DNA of 64,000 nt from Piper betle. Taxonomy: Eukaryota > Streptophyta > Magnoliopsida > Piperales > Piperaceae. The stretch is from contig JAURVB010012338.1 in assembly GCA_033002965.1 (NCBI GenBank), positions 1-64,000 of the forward strand, read 5' to 3'. Below the pieces are notes generated by a model, which was not told where the DNA came from, did no database searches, and saw nothing but the letters and a program-made list of their open reading frames with translations. Below, one piece after another: positions 1 through 11,203 of this stretch. Position 1 is the first letter of the stretch. Each line of letters begins with the position of its first letter. The translations under genes were made by a program, and so were the position numbers.

Positions 1-2297
1 AGGTATATATATACAAGTTGCATAACAGCTCTTCTGTAGTCTCGACAGTGTTCAATCCTCCATATTCTCACCTACATAGATAATGGAAAAAATGTCAATA
101 ACGAATATTACTAGTCTAAAAATAACTAATAATAAACTGACACAAAAGAGCTGATTCTTCTATTAAATCAAAATATTCTTATATTTCTTCATAGAATCTC
201 TCGTAATGACGTTAATTAGGAGCCGTTGGCTTCGACTCGACAGCGGCCCATTCTATATCTTCTCATTCTTTGGCAAGTTTAAAACTATCCATTGCATGGG
301 AAAAAGTAATTTATATTCCTTTAGCCCTCTACATCCTATGTATCAATCCTGGTCCTGAGCAAGAGGCCGATTATTCTCAGGCATGCTCCTTCAGTACCTT
401 TTGAAATCACAAGTCTAGATATGCGCTGAATTATAGTACTCGTAAACTTTCACAATTCTCTGGGTTTGAGAAACTTAAAAGTGGAGTTGTCAGGATCCCT
501 TAGAAATGAGAATGACTTGTTCACCAATCTAGAGCCCGCTTAGATTGACACGCGCTCGCTCACGTAATGCGGTTATCGGTTTTCCCCTGTTTCACATCTC
601 ATTGAAAAATTTGAGAAAATTATATGTACATAGGCCTGAGTAGGGATTGTAATATAGTAGGCCTGAATGCATCATGATCTAAATTTGAGTTTCAAAAACA
701 AAGTCTAAGGATCTCATCCTCGAGGGTTATTAATTTAAAAATTCATGCGACTAAATGGTACGTATGAAGTGGGATACGATAAATTCACCACTCAACAAGT
801 ATGCTTACCTATTAAAAATAAATCACGATAGAGTAAAGGAATCAAACCAGAGGTGAATCCCAAATGAACATGGTAGAAGCTCCAATTGTATCCATGCGCC
901 TAAGCGGCAAACTCTTACTCCGTATTTACACATCAAAACTAAAAGCTAATGCTCGCTATAATGCATTCACACATCATATATCACACATACATCAAGGCCA
1001 TCATCAAATCAAGTCACACATATCAGTCCCTATTAGATTTTCTAGGCTACATTGCATTTGATTAACCATTCATACTTAATTTACTTTATTAGTTGCTTAA
1101 CATTTATTTTAATATTATTTAAACCACACAATTCATCTTTATCCACAATAAAAATATTTATCATATCAATTACTCAAATCCTAGCATATTGTGTTAATAA
1201 TTATCACTTTTAAGTAATTAGGTCGGAGTTAATTATACTTCGCGTCGTAGGCAATTGGCTACGACCAGAGTTATCACGCGGTTTGAGACTTAAATTTGAC
1301 ACTCGATAGCGTCCAAAGTTTGATTGGGTTCTATTGGACGAATTCGACAAAAAATTGGTGAATTTTAGAGAATTTGATTTTCAGTTTTCGACAGTTCTAG
1401 CGGTTTTCTGGTGATTTTTCGGTCAGGCGATCGGGGCTATGGGTCAGCACCCGCTCGATGAGCTCGACCTGATTATGGTGGTGGTGAGGACGTCAGCGGT
1501 GGAAGTTGATTGTGGTTGGTCGGCTTGTCAGATTGGCCCTTGGACGACCTCAACAACGATCCTTGTTATGGAGGAAAGACTCCTAGGTCAAAGGGGGGTG
1601 TGTCGGTAGCACGACGGCGAGTGTGGTGTGGCTGACGGCAAATTGGCACCAGGATGCGTGGCACTAGTGCGCGGTGTCGAGGTGTCGTGGAGACTGGGCA
1701 GTGGCTAGGAACGTTGAGGATGACATGATGATAACTCGACAGTGGCCAGCATCGCCAGGCGATGCTGTGGCGGTCTGAGGGAACATTGACAACAATAAGG
1801 GGTGGCGACAAGGTGAGGGAGGGAGAAAGGGTAAGGGTGAAGGTCTTGGGGGTAATATCGTAAATAAAAGTTAGACTTGACTCTGACTCGAGTGAAAAAT
1901 AATAACTAACTTCTAATAAATTCCAAAAAAATTTAGAAAAATATGAAAAAAACTTGATAAAAAATAATACAAACTATAACATTAAAATGACATGTTCTAT
2001 AATTAATAGCTCAGCCAAACTATTATATAACGCATCTTAATGCGTCATTTGGCCTAAAATCAATTCCATGATCAAATAAATAAAAAAACTACATACTGTC
2101 ATATACTTTAATAATTCATTTTTCATCATTTTTCTAACATTATCATTATATATTCTGGTACACTTGACCCTCTTTTCTAATAACACACGGTTAGCCTCGA
2201 CTCGGCATACAGGTTATAAAACTGACTCGACTCGAATCGACGGTTGAACTGACTGGTTCGTTAATGTAAAATTCGGACTTGAGTCATAAATTTTACA
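1..2297 (-). mobile_element. Diverged long LTR copy, reverse orientation, cut by the left window edge
   Basis: Read on the minus strand, this stretch follows the solo LTR at 8434-11198 over nearly its whole length. Matching blocks in the same order include 875-1060 (versus about 9730-9900), 1230-1440 (versus 9340-9530), 2000-2200 (versus 8530-8730) and a right end of TTTTACA at 2291-2297, which mirrors the TGTAAAA start of the other copy. Many substitutions and indels mean this is the older or more decayed copy. Its far end lies outside the window, so no target duplication can be checked. No coding domain is visible. Confidence 0.7.
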
Positions 2298-2887
2298 CTC
2301 AATTTGGACGTTGGAGTAGTTTAAATAACTTTGGTTATAAATATTGTCGACTAAATGATATTTTTGTAATTTGGTTGAGTTGATTTGGAATCTGCCGATT
2401 AAATATTTGCCCATGGACGTAGCCCTCACTAGTAAAGCCACTGCAACAGATTTTCTTACTCGCAAATTTTTCTTACATAGCCATGTGCAAAGTTTATAAC
2501 TTGTGAACAAAATTTGTATAATTTGGAGCCGTAGCAATTTTTTTGTTTTCACATTGACACAAAAAACACTATGCATGACCGGAAAAGAGATGGTGTTCTG
2601 GCTAACAATTATTTTTTAACGTTCAATAAACATATTTTATAAGTTAAGCTAAAAGTAAAAATGTTTGCAAAAAGATTTTGTTGTGAATTTAGATAAAGAT
2701 TTTGAAGAATATATATTTTTGTTGCACCTTTTTTTGGGCGCAAATTGCTAGAGTCGTTACTTGTAGCTTCTTACGCGTACCATTTTGCAAGCGTTAGAAG
2801 CATGTCTTAAAGTCATGATCTTGAGTCTTGCCGACTTGTGCATTCCATCTCTGAGAATTCTCTCATTCGTTGCCTTTGGAGATCATC
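2298..2887. other. Upstream region of the NBS-LRR gene
   Basis: About 590 bp of AT-rich sequence between the LTR copy and the resistance gene start. I see no transposon ends and no clear TATA box at a defined distance. The promoter and 5' UTR of the NBS-LRR gene presumably lie here (inference). Confidence 0.4.
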
Positions 2888-5800
2888 ATGGCCCTGCAGG
2901 TCATGGGGGAGGCTGCTGTTAGTGCCTTTTTACAATCTGTTCTTCGGGATCTCACCGCTGTTATCGGAAAGGGACACAATTTTTTCCTGGATTTTAATCC
3001 GGAGCTGAAAAAAATGGAAAAAGTGTTGTCGAGATTTCAAGACGTTCTTGTTGATGGAGAAAGGAGGAGGCTTGGTGAGAAGAGTGTGGATAAGTGGATG
3101 GATGATCTCAAAGACTTGCTTTACGACACCGACGACATACTTGACGAGATCAACATAGAAGTGCAGCAGCTTGAACAAACAACGAAAAGTCAACCGATCG
3201 ACATTCAGGTACTTCCCAACTTCTCCAATGTTTATCATAGTTCAAATAGCATCAGGAGTAAGATTTGCAAGGTTTTGGATACAATTGATGAACTTGCCCA
3301 AGAGGCAGATTACCTCACGCTAAGAAGGGATGTGGGTCGACATTATTTCAATTGGGGGACGTCTCAAGCTATTCTCAGACCTGAGACGGGTCCTTCCATA
3401 GATGAGTCTGAGATCCATGGCCGTGAGAAGGACAAAGAAAGCATAGTTGACATGTTGTTGGCAGAGGATGATGGTACAAGCAAGAAGAATTATGATGTGA
3501 TTTGCATAACGGGGATGGGGGGCTGGGAAAGACCACCCTTGCTCAGCTTGTGTTTCAAGATCAAAGGGTTGAAAGTTTCCTTTGAGGTGAAGAGTTGGGC
3601 TTGTGTGTCCGATGTTTTTGATGTTACTAAAGTGACTAAAGAGCTAGTAGAGTATGCCGAACAAGTTGGTGGCATGTCTAACGTGCAGACATTAGCAGCA
3701 CTACAAGCTCGTCTTAAGAGTATTGTCAATAATAATAGATTTTTGCTTGTGTTGGATGATGTCTGGACAGCAAAAGAGTGGGACAAGCTGAAAGCCCCGT
3801 TGAGTTTTGGTGCCAAAGGTAGTAAGATCGTTGTTACTACTCGACTGAGAAAGGTGGCAGATGCCATTAGCAGTAAGGCACCTTATCAATTAAGGCTGCT
3901 AGATTATGATCAATGTTGGGCGATATTCAAAGATAAAGCTTTTCATGGGATCGATGCTGATGTTTATCACGAAGACTTGGTGAAGATCGGACAAGAAATT
4001 GTAAAAAAGTGTGGAGGAGTTCCTCTTGTTGTTAAAGTGATTGGGGCCATGTTGAGAGGGGCTGAAGAGGAAAGATGGAAGGCACTGTTGCAAAATGAAA
4101 TTTGGCATTTGGCCTATGAAAATGATGAAATACACCCGGCCCTGAGATTGAGTTACTTCTATTTACCATCTTTTCTAAAGCGTTGCTTTGAATACTTTGC
4201 TATATTCCCTTCTGATTATACATTCAACAGAGGTGAGTTGGTAAGAATGTGGATTGCAGAAGGCATAATAGAGGTAAAAGAAGGTATAATACCGGAGGAC
4301 GTAGGGAGTCAGTACTACAACGATTTGAAAGGGAGATCTCTCATTCAAGAAAATGATAAGATGCATGATATCATGCACCACCTTGCTTGTGTCATTTCGG
4401 GGAAATTTTTCTACCGAACAAAAAGTGGTTCCAATTCATGTACTAATACCCTTGCAAGTGTGCGGCATGCATCCATTGGTGTACCTGATAGCAGTAAAAT
4501 TGAGTTGCTCTTTGAAGCTAATCGATTACGCACATTGACTCATGGCGGGGGCTTTGCAAATTACTCGCTTCAAAAAATTTGGTCCTACAAAAGGTTGAGA
4601 GTTTTGGACTTCAGTTCTCGTTTCAGCTTATCAGAGCTACCAAGTTCTATCGGTGATCTGAAGCATCTTCGTTACCTCAATCTAGCGAGCTGTAAACTAA
4701 TTAGACATCTCCCGGATTCAATATGCGCGCTAAGCAATTTGCAAGTATTGAACCTTGTGAATTGTGTTTGTCTACAGAACTTGCCTCAAGATATGGGCAA
4801 CCTTTCAAATCTGCGGTACCTGAGACTTAGTAGTACTAAAATATCAAGCCTACCGGAATCAGTCTGCGCTCTTCATAACTTGCGAGTTCTAGACCTTTCT
4901 CACTGTACATATCTAACACATTTGCCAAAGGATATTGGCAACCTCCAAAGCCTGCATGAAGTTAGACTTTGGCCTAGTTCAATATTAAGTGTGCCTGAAT
5001 CCATTCTAAATGTCAAAGGTCTTCATGTGCTAGAAGTCCATCCTCGTTCTAATCTGCCAGCACACATAGGAAAGTTGAAGAGTCTTGAAGTGTTGATGTG
5101 GTATCCCGTTGGTAAGGAAAAGGGGCGACGCATCGATGAGCTCAAAGACATGAACAGACTTAAAGGCAGGCTTATCATTGCCAACATGGAAAACATTGGT
5201 AGTGTAGAGGAGGCTGTGACGGCTGATCTTACAAGCAAGAAGCACATTGAGGAACTCGATTTCGTTTGGAATAGAGGTGGAGAAATGGAGATGAAAATAA
5301 TGGAAGCTCTCGAGCCCAATGCCGCACTCAAATCCTTGACCTTCGTCAACTATGGAGGCCACAGGTTTCCTAGTTGGATGTTGAATGCCCGCCTTCTTAA
5401 TCTTACACGTTTAAAGATGGTAGAACTGCCGAAGATGGAGAGAGTGGCAGCGGTGGAGCTTCCATCTCTGAAGGTGTTGGAAATTTCGAACTGCCCCATT
5501 TTGAGGGAAGTCTTAATGGCGACTCCAAAGCTGGTGTCATTGGCCATGAGTAATTGTTGGGAGTTAGAACCAGCTGCTGTCGTTCTTCTTCCATCGCTCT
5601 CGAACATTGCTTTGGAAACTTTGGAGTGTGACTATTATTACCTTGATTACTTCCTGCAACAAGCACAAGCTAAAAATGCATCATGTACAAAGCTCAAGAG
5701 GTTATGCGTAGATGTTGGTCAAGATGACAGTATCACTTCCTTGCCAGCAGGTTGGCCAAACATTCTCACATCCCTGGTAGTTCTTAAACTCGAGGATTTG

Positions 5801-6235
5801 CCTCCATCAAACTTCCAGATTCTAACTAATGAGGATCAGAACTGTTGTCCTCCTTCCTCTTTGGTGGCGATGCATATACACAATTGCCCAAGCTTGACTT
5901 GCCTGCCCAGTGATTTGTGCAACTTCTCTGTAAGGTGGCTTATTATTGAAAACTGCCCTGGCCTTGTCTCCCTTGATCATCAAGAGCTGCCAGTGCCATC
6001 ACTCCTAGAATATGTCTGGATTAAAAACTGTAGAAATCTGATGAACTTGCCTGATGGATTATGTAACTTTGCTTCTCTAGTATATTTGCTTCTTTATGAT
6101 TGCCCCAACCTTGTGATCCGCTCCTGTGATCTCTTACCTCCAAAAATTGTATCTGTATACATTCGTTACTGTTCCAAACTTGAGGAGCAGTTGGAGAATG
6201 AAGACAGAGGAGACTGGCAGTCTCACCGGAGTTAG
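2888..6235 (+). CDS. CC-NBS-LRR disease-resistance protein (RGA type), P-loop disrupted
   Basis: Intracellular immune receptor of the CNL class; the family senses pathogen effectors and triggers cell death using a nucleotide-binding switch. The ORF is intronless, 1115 codons from ATG 2888; a second in-frame ATG at 2903 would give the classic MGEAAVSAFLQ start. In order: coiled-coil N-terminus, NB-ARC with kinase-2 LLVLDDVW near residue 286 (the W marks the CNL class), RNBS-B KIVVTTR, a GLPL-type GGVPLVV, RNBS-D CFEYFAIFPSDYTF and MHD near 490, then about 500 residues of leucine-rich repeats with LPSSIGDL- and LPDSICAL-type units. The Walker A motif is missing: after GMGG the frame reads WERPPLLS, while GKTTLAQL appears in another frame across 3523-3580. 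One base is missing near 3519-3523 and one extra near 3579-3580, so the long ORF is restored. Either the protein cannot bind nucleotide or two assembly errors are present. Confidence 0.9.
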   Translation: MALQVMGEAAVSAFLQSVLRDLTAVIGKGHNFFLDFNPELKKMEKVLSRFQDVLVDGERRRLGEKSVDKWMDDLKDLLYDTDDILDEINIEVQQLEQTTKSQPIDIQVLPNFSNVYHSSNSIRSKICKVLDTIDELAQEADYLTLRRDVGRHYFNWGTSQAILRPETGPSIDESEIHGREKDKESIVDMLLAEDDGTSKKNYDVICITGMGGWERPPLLSLCFKIKGLKVSFEVKSWACVSDVFDVTKVTKELVEYAEQVGGMSNVQTLAALQARLKSIVNNNRFLLVLDDVWTAKEWDKLKAPLSFGAKGSKIVVTTRLRKVADAISSKAPYQLRLLDYDQCWAIFKDKAFHGIDADVYHEDLVKIGQEIVKKCGGVPLVVKVIGAMLRGAEEERWKALLQNEIWHLAYENDEIHPALRLSYFYLPSFLKRCFEYFAIFPSDYTFNRGELVRMWIAEGIIEVKEGIIPEDVGSQYYNDLKGRSLIQENDKMHDIMHHLACVISGKFFYRTKSGSNSCTNTLASVRHASIGVPDSSKIELLFEANRLRTLTHGGGFANYSLQKIWSYKRLRVLDFSSRFSLSELPSSIGDLKHLRYLNLASCKLIRHLPDSICALSNLQVLNLVNCVCLQNLPQDMGNLSNLRYLRLSSTKISSLPESVCALHNLRVLDLSHCTYLTHLPKDIGNLQSLHEVRLWPSSILSVPESILNVKGLHVLEVHPRSNLPAHIGKLKSLEVLMWYPVGKEKGRRIDELKDMNRLKGRLIIANMENIGSVEEAVTADLTSKKHIEELDFVWNRGGEMEMKIMEALEPNAALKSLTFVNYGGHRFPSWMLNARLLNLTRLKMVELPKMERVAAVELPSLKVLEISNCPILREVLMATPKLVSLAMSNCWELEPAAVVLLPSLSNIALETLECDYYYLDYFLQQAQAKNASCTKLKRLCVDVGQDDSITSLPAGWPNILTSLVVLKLEDLPPSNFQILTNEDQNCCPPSSLVAMHIHNCPSLTCLPSDLCNFSVRWLIIENCPGLVSLDHQELPVPSLLEYVWIKNCRNLMNLPDGLCNFASLVYLLLYDCPNLVIRSCDLLPPKIVSVYIRYCSKLEEQLENEDRGDWQSHRS

Positions 6236-6989
6236 ATCCTACCATGCAGGCACATCACTCAACTCGTTGTCACTAGGTGAAAACAATTTGTATAATATTT
6301 CTATTTTTTGCAAGATAGTATGTTTCAATTTTTTTGCAAAATATGCTACAATTAATTATTATGCAACTAAAAATGCAAAAATATTGTTGGGAACAAAATT
6401 TTGAATTTTAGCTTTTTTGAATAGTTGTTTGTATTTATCTATTTTTATTAATAAAATATAAATTAAAATTCGTATTCTAATAAAAAAAGAGATTTAACCA
6501 ATTAATAATACAACACAAATTTAAAATAATTTAAATCATTATAATTTATTTTTCATTTAATTAAAATATATCTTTAAAATTAAAATTTGGAATCTGAAAC
6601 TAATATATTATAACAATATGTAAGATATTTTATTATTCAATAAGAGCTTACTTATAATATTAGAGCTTATCTCTAATATAAGTCGTACATATACCGGATA
6701 GTATGATAAATTATTTTCATCTTTTTTGTGGGATCCCATCAGGGTTAATAATTTATTTAATTAAATCATTGACAAAGACGAATTTTCAGTCATCAACTTT
6801 CTCCTTTAGGTATAAAATTGTGGTGGGAGGAAGACAAAACCTTATTTTGCCTTCATTTTTATGCATTCCTTTCTTCTTTTTTTTGACATTTAATGCTTTT
6901 AAATGCAAATACCAAACGGAACCCAAAAAATGTGCCTACAAAACAAATTTTAGTGAGCCCCACGCAGATAAAGAAGACACCGACCAAAA
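6236..6989. other. AT-rich region downstream of the NBS-LRR gene
   Basis: The 3' flank of the resistance gene, very AT-rich with long A/T runs. No gene, repeat end or RNA structure was recognised. Confidence 0.4.
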
Positions 6990-7190
6990 TTAATGGCCGA
7001 GCCAGCTGGCCCACAGGCCGACCACCAGAGGCATGACATTGCCCTACCCCACACGCTCCTTAATGGGCCTTTGAAACTGTAGGCCCATGCGCTGTACACA
7101 CGTCTTCATGGGCCTCCACAAAATGGGCCAAACACCACCCACTTACCCACTCCCAATTTCGTCACCCCGCCGTCTCCGCGACGCCGACCG
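6990..7190. promoter_or_regulatory. Cluster of site-II type (TGGGCC/GGCCCA) elements
   Basis: GGCCCA or its complement TGGGCC occurs at about 7008, 7053, 7082, 7107 and 7122, followed by a short GC-rich stretch (7160-7190) that resembles a transcription start region. Such motifs are bound by TCP factors in promoters of growth-related and housekeeping plant genes (established). The next gene downstream is the SMR gene, about 630 bp away. The cluster may serve it, with a long leader, or be the orphan promoter of a lost gene. Confidence 0.45.
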
Positions 7191-7699
7191 TAAACAAAAA
7201 TGTGAAAAACTATTTCAGTGAATTCTTTTTCTTTTTTTTTCCAAAAAATAGTTAGTTTTTGCTTACAGATGATTATTCCAAATCAAGTTAAATGCAATTT
7301 TTCAAGCTTCATGTGGTTCTATCAAGCGCAAAATTAATCTTGATTTCTTCTTATCACGGTTGTTTGCTAGTTTTATCAAATAACAGATATATGAAAACAC
7401 AGTTTCGTTAGGAGTATCTCAACATGCACAAAAAGCCACAATTTTGTTAGTTTATTGTGCGCTCGATTTACAAAATCCAGGAGTGGTGAGGCCTCTCCAA
7501 ATAAATAAATAATAGTTTTTTGACAACCGATAAAAATAATAATAATAAATAAAATATGCCGACATAAAAATTTGGAAGCATAGGCGCCGACTTGCCACCA
7601 AGCATGTGAGCCGCTCCCACCAATAGATGGCTGCCACGTCCCCGTCACAACCCTATCTGCCACTGGGCCCCACAGACACAGTTCAAACTAGATTCACCA

Positions 7700-7707
7700 T
7701 TTCCCGC
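7700..7707 (+). promoter_or_regulatory. E2F consensus site upstream of the SMR gene
   Basis: TTTCCCGC matches the E2F consensus exactly and lies about 105 bp before the SMR start codon. A CCAAT-like CCACCAATAG and a GCCACGTCCCC (ABRE-like) occur at 7615-7645. E2F control of a cell-cycle inhibitor is plausible but not shown by sequence alone. Confidence 0.45.
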
Positions 7708-7811
7708 TCAAATGCTTATGAGGGAAGCCAGATGCCCAAAGCCAAGCTCGTGGGTATAAGTTGGCTATGGCTATGGAGGAGACGATGTAAGAGATCCATT
7801 TAGGATTAAAC

Positions 7812-8015
7812 ATGATGGAAGAGGAAGACGGTTGTGCGACGCCGAGGCGCGGCAAGTGCCGTATACCGGAGGCGGTGGTGTGCCCGCCGCCTCCGAGGAA
7901 GAGGACGGCGGTTTACTACGGGAAGAGTAGCGAGCCGCCGAAGAATGGCTACTTCCAACCTCCGGATCTGGAGTCTGTCTTCGTGTTGACGCCGAGAAGG
8001 GAGACCTGCGCTTGA
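7812..8015 (+). CDS. SIAMESE-related cyclin-dependent kinase inhibitor (SMR family)
   Basis: A 67-residue, intronless protein. SMR proteins bind CDK-cyclin complexes in the nucleus, restrain mitosis and promote endoreduplication, often on stress signals (family knowledge). The family blocks are visible in order: an acidic start MMEEEDG, the signature [12 protein letters not shown] (residues 8-19), the basic-proline block CPPPPRKR (23-30), and the C-terminal block [12 protein letters not shown] followed by TPRRETCA. The second Met (7815) is an equally possible start. An E2F consensus lies about 105 bp upstream. Length and motifs are normal for the family; which SMR number it corresponds to cannot be decided here. 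Confidence 0.85.
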   Translation: MMEEEDGCATPRRGKCRIPEAVVCPPPPRKRTAVYYGKSSEPPKNGYFQPPDLESVFVLTPRRETCA

Positions 8016-8428
8016 TTTGGATATGATAAGTCAATTGTTTATCTTGTTCTGAATTGTTTTTTTATACCTGATTTAATTACTGGATCAGTGATGTGTATAT
8101 TTATTTATGAATATATCAAAGTTCACATGATGACCACAGCTATCCACTGGAAGAATTGAGATGCGATTTATATGGTTTGCAGTTTGCTTTTGGTAAAAGT
8201 TAATTTCTTCTTTATTATGATGTTATTGATTTGGTGGATATGGAGATGGGGGAATTATTGCATATTTTATTAGAGAAAAGATTGACAATTGTTTTTGTCA
8301 TCTTGGAGCAAGTCTTTGATTTGATGTGGAAAAATGCCAAATGCTAGTTTTGCGCTTGATTTTGATTTTTATGTGCTATATGTTATGTTACAATCAAAAC
8401 CAATTTATTTACTTGTTTATAGAGATCG
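8016..8428 (+). other. 3' flank of the SMR gene
   Basis: AT-rich sequence that probably holds the SMR 3' UTR, ending at the target duplication of the LTR insertion. No other feature seen. Confidence 0.35.
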
Positions 8429-11203
8429 ATTCATGTAAAACCCGCGACCCAAATTAGGGTTTTATAGTCCGAACTGGTCGGTTTGACCGTTATTTTTGAG
8501 TCAAGTAGTTTCAAAACACATATACTGAGCCAACGCCGACCACGTGTATGAGCTATGATAGTCATATGTACCTAAATATATAATGATAACGTCATAAATA
8601 TAGTAGAAAAAATGAGTTATCAGAATATATAAGAGTATGCCAGTTTATTTTTTTTTTCTATATATATATAGCAGATCATAAAATTAATTTTTAGGCTGAA
8701 TAACGTATTAGGATGCATTATAGGGTAGTTTGGTCAGGTTATTAGCTATAGAGCGTGTCATTTAGATGTTGTGGTGTTTTGTTTTATTTTATGAGATTTT
8801 CCCGATTTTTCTGGATTTTTCTAGGATTTTATTCTGAGTTAGTTATTATTTTGACTCGAACAGGAATTGAATCAATACTTATTTACGAGTTTGCCACCGA
8901 AGTATTTCTTCTCCCTCCCGACACTTCCTCACCCCAAATCCCATCGCCGCCGCCCCTATGTTTGTCGCCACCGCCATGGCTGACGCTGCCTCACCGTTGA
9001 TCGACGCTGTCCAGACCCACCTTGTTGTCGTCGTGTCATCTCGACCACCCACGACCACCGTCCAATTGCCGTGACGCCAGAATCGCCCCATGATTTCGCC
9101 GCTACTCTTGTCAACGATTCGTCGTCGTTTACGCCAGCCCGCGGCCACTGTGACGTCGACGCCCCTCCACTTTGACCTTGAATCTTTCCCCCTACCTAGC
9201 GCCGTCTATTGAGGTTGGCCGTGGGCCAGATTGGAGCGATCAACTACCCCAGCCAAACTCAACGCCACCGCGGGTGGTTATCGTCGCCGCGGCTGCCCTT
9301 GTCGTCACCACCATTGGGTCAAGCTCACCATAGACGGTGCTAACCCTTACCCCTATTGCCCCGCCAGAACAACCGTCAAAAAGTTGTCGAAAGTCACCAA
9401 AAAACTGTCGAAATCAGTCGAAAACCTAGATTCATCAAAATTTGTTGAATTTGAGCCTCGAACCGCGCAACGAAATCCTAGTCGTTGTCGATTGCCGACG
9501 ACACACAAAGTATAATTAATTATTAATTTAATTATTTAAAAGTAATGATTATTAGTTCAGAATGCTAGGATGATAGGATTGAATAATTGATGTGTTAGAT
9601 AATTTTATGTTAAGAAAAATTTGAATGTGTGTGATTGCGTGATATTAAAACGAATGCTAAAGAATTAATTAGGTAGACTAAATAAATGATGTCATCTAAT
9701 GCAACGTATGGTAAGAAAACCAATATTGATTATTATTGATGTGTGTTAATTGATGCATGGTTGATGTGAGTATGCTATATGATGTGTATGCATCATGATG
9801 GAGAGTTAGTATTTAGTTTTGTTATGTAGGTACGCAGTAGGAGCTCGCCGCTTAGGCGCGAGGACACGCTTAGAGCTTCTGCCAGGTCCGTTTAGGACTC
9901 GTCTCTATTTTATACTTTATTCTATTGTAAGTTTGTTTTAATGCTTGCAGGATGGGTTAAGTGGTGTTTCATTGGATCCCACTTAACTCGGGCCATTTAG
10001 TCAACCAATTTTTCAGATTAATAACCTTCGAGGATGAGATCTCTCAAGTATGTTTTTGAAAACAAGATCCACCATAAGTTGCCTTCAGGCCTATTATACA
10101 AATCCCTACCAAGACATATATATATATATATATATGTAGCTTTTGCATTTTTCAATAACCGTACTACACAAGCAAGCACGTGCCAGTCAAAGTCGGAACT
10201 ACCGACAACCATGTTATGCAAGTGGCATGTGCTAGTCAGAAGTCGAAACTACCGACAACCATGTTATGTGAGCAAGCATGTGCCACTCAAAGCCGAAAAT
10301 ACGGACAACCATGCTACACAAGCGGGCATGTGCTAGTCAAAGCCGGAAATACCAACAACCATATTATGATGAGCAACATGTGCTAGTCTAAGCTAGGATT
10401 ACCGAGCATTAACCATGCTATGCAAGTAGCATGGAGGCATTAATAGACAGCAAGTGAGAAATGCCCTTCAGAGATTTCACTATGTTTTCTTTTATATGAG
10501 AGTTTGCTCTCATAGCTAGTTTGTTATAGTTATACTTTTGGACTAATAACGATCATTATTGATGTTTTTCTTTATATATATGTTGGTGGTGATTAAGTAT
10601 TGGATATGCCGGCTTGGATGGAGAAGCAGTGACCTGCCTTGCACACGCATACGCATGCTCGCCGACGAAATGTTTGTTTTGACTGTTTTAATTGTTCTGT
10701 TATGTTTATTATGAAAAAATGAAACTCTTATGATGATGATTTTGGGTATATGGACATGGATAACGATAGCAGGATATGAAAAATATATTATTGCACAGAT
10801 AAAATGATAACGGTAAAAAGGTAAATAGAATGACCAGGTGGGTCATGACCCAAGTATCGAGAATGTGTTGATGCATTCGAATTAAATATTTATGTGGAAA
10901 AACATAGTGAAATGAATGAATTTTGATTTACGTATTTATCTATGTTGATTTAAGAGAGCGGCCCCTAATTACATTTTTAAGGGAGATTCTACCCATTTCA
11001 TTTCAAGAATTTTTATCGAAGTTATTTTGTTTTGTAAACTAATTGTCATGTCATCTATGTAGTAACATGTTAAGGTTTCGTACATTCATCGATGCATAAT
11101 GATCGGTATCTTCCATCTTGAGACGCTAAGAGTAGATCCACTGAGGACCTGTCATGGTCCAATTCGGTTCGCAAGCAAACCACATTTGGGGTGTCACAAT
11201 TCA
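8429..11203 (+). mobile_element. Solo LTR of a long-LTR retrotransposon, with target duplication
   Basis: The element runs 8434-11198 (2765 bp), starts TGTAAAACCC and ends GGGGTGTCACA, so it has the TG...CA ends of an LTR. It is flanked by a perfect 5-bp duplication ATTCA (8429-8433 and 11199-11203). No primer-binding site, polyprotein or second LTR in the same orientation lies beside it, so it is a solo LTR left by unequal recombination. The length suggests a Ty3/gypsy element such as a Tekay/Del type (inference). It contains a GC-rich block at 8900-9400 and a tandem array near 10.2-10.4 kb. A diverged reverse copy is at 1-2297. Confidence 0.88.
10179..10432 (+). repeat. Imperfect ~50-bp tandem array inside the solo LTR, five units
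   Basis: Five consecutive units of 47-53 bp share TG(C/T)(C/T)AGTC, an ACCGACAACCATG-like core and a GCAAGnnGCATG end. The short translated frames over this array have no family match and are products of the repeat. A (TA)n run precedes it at about 10117-10135. Confidence 0.8.

Noticed and set aside
9231..9515. 94-codon ORF within the solo LTR
   Set aside because: It lies inside non-coding LTR sequence and shows no gag or pol feature.
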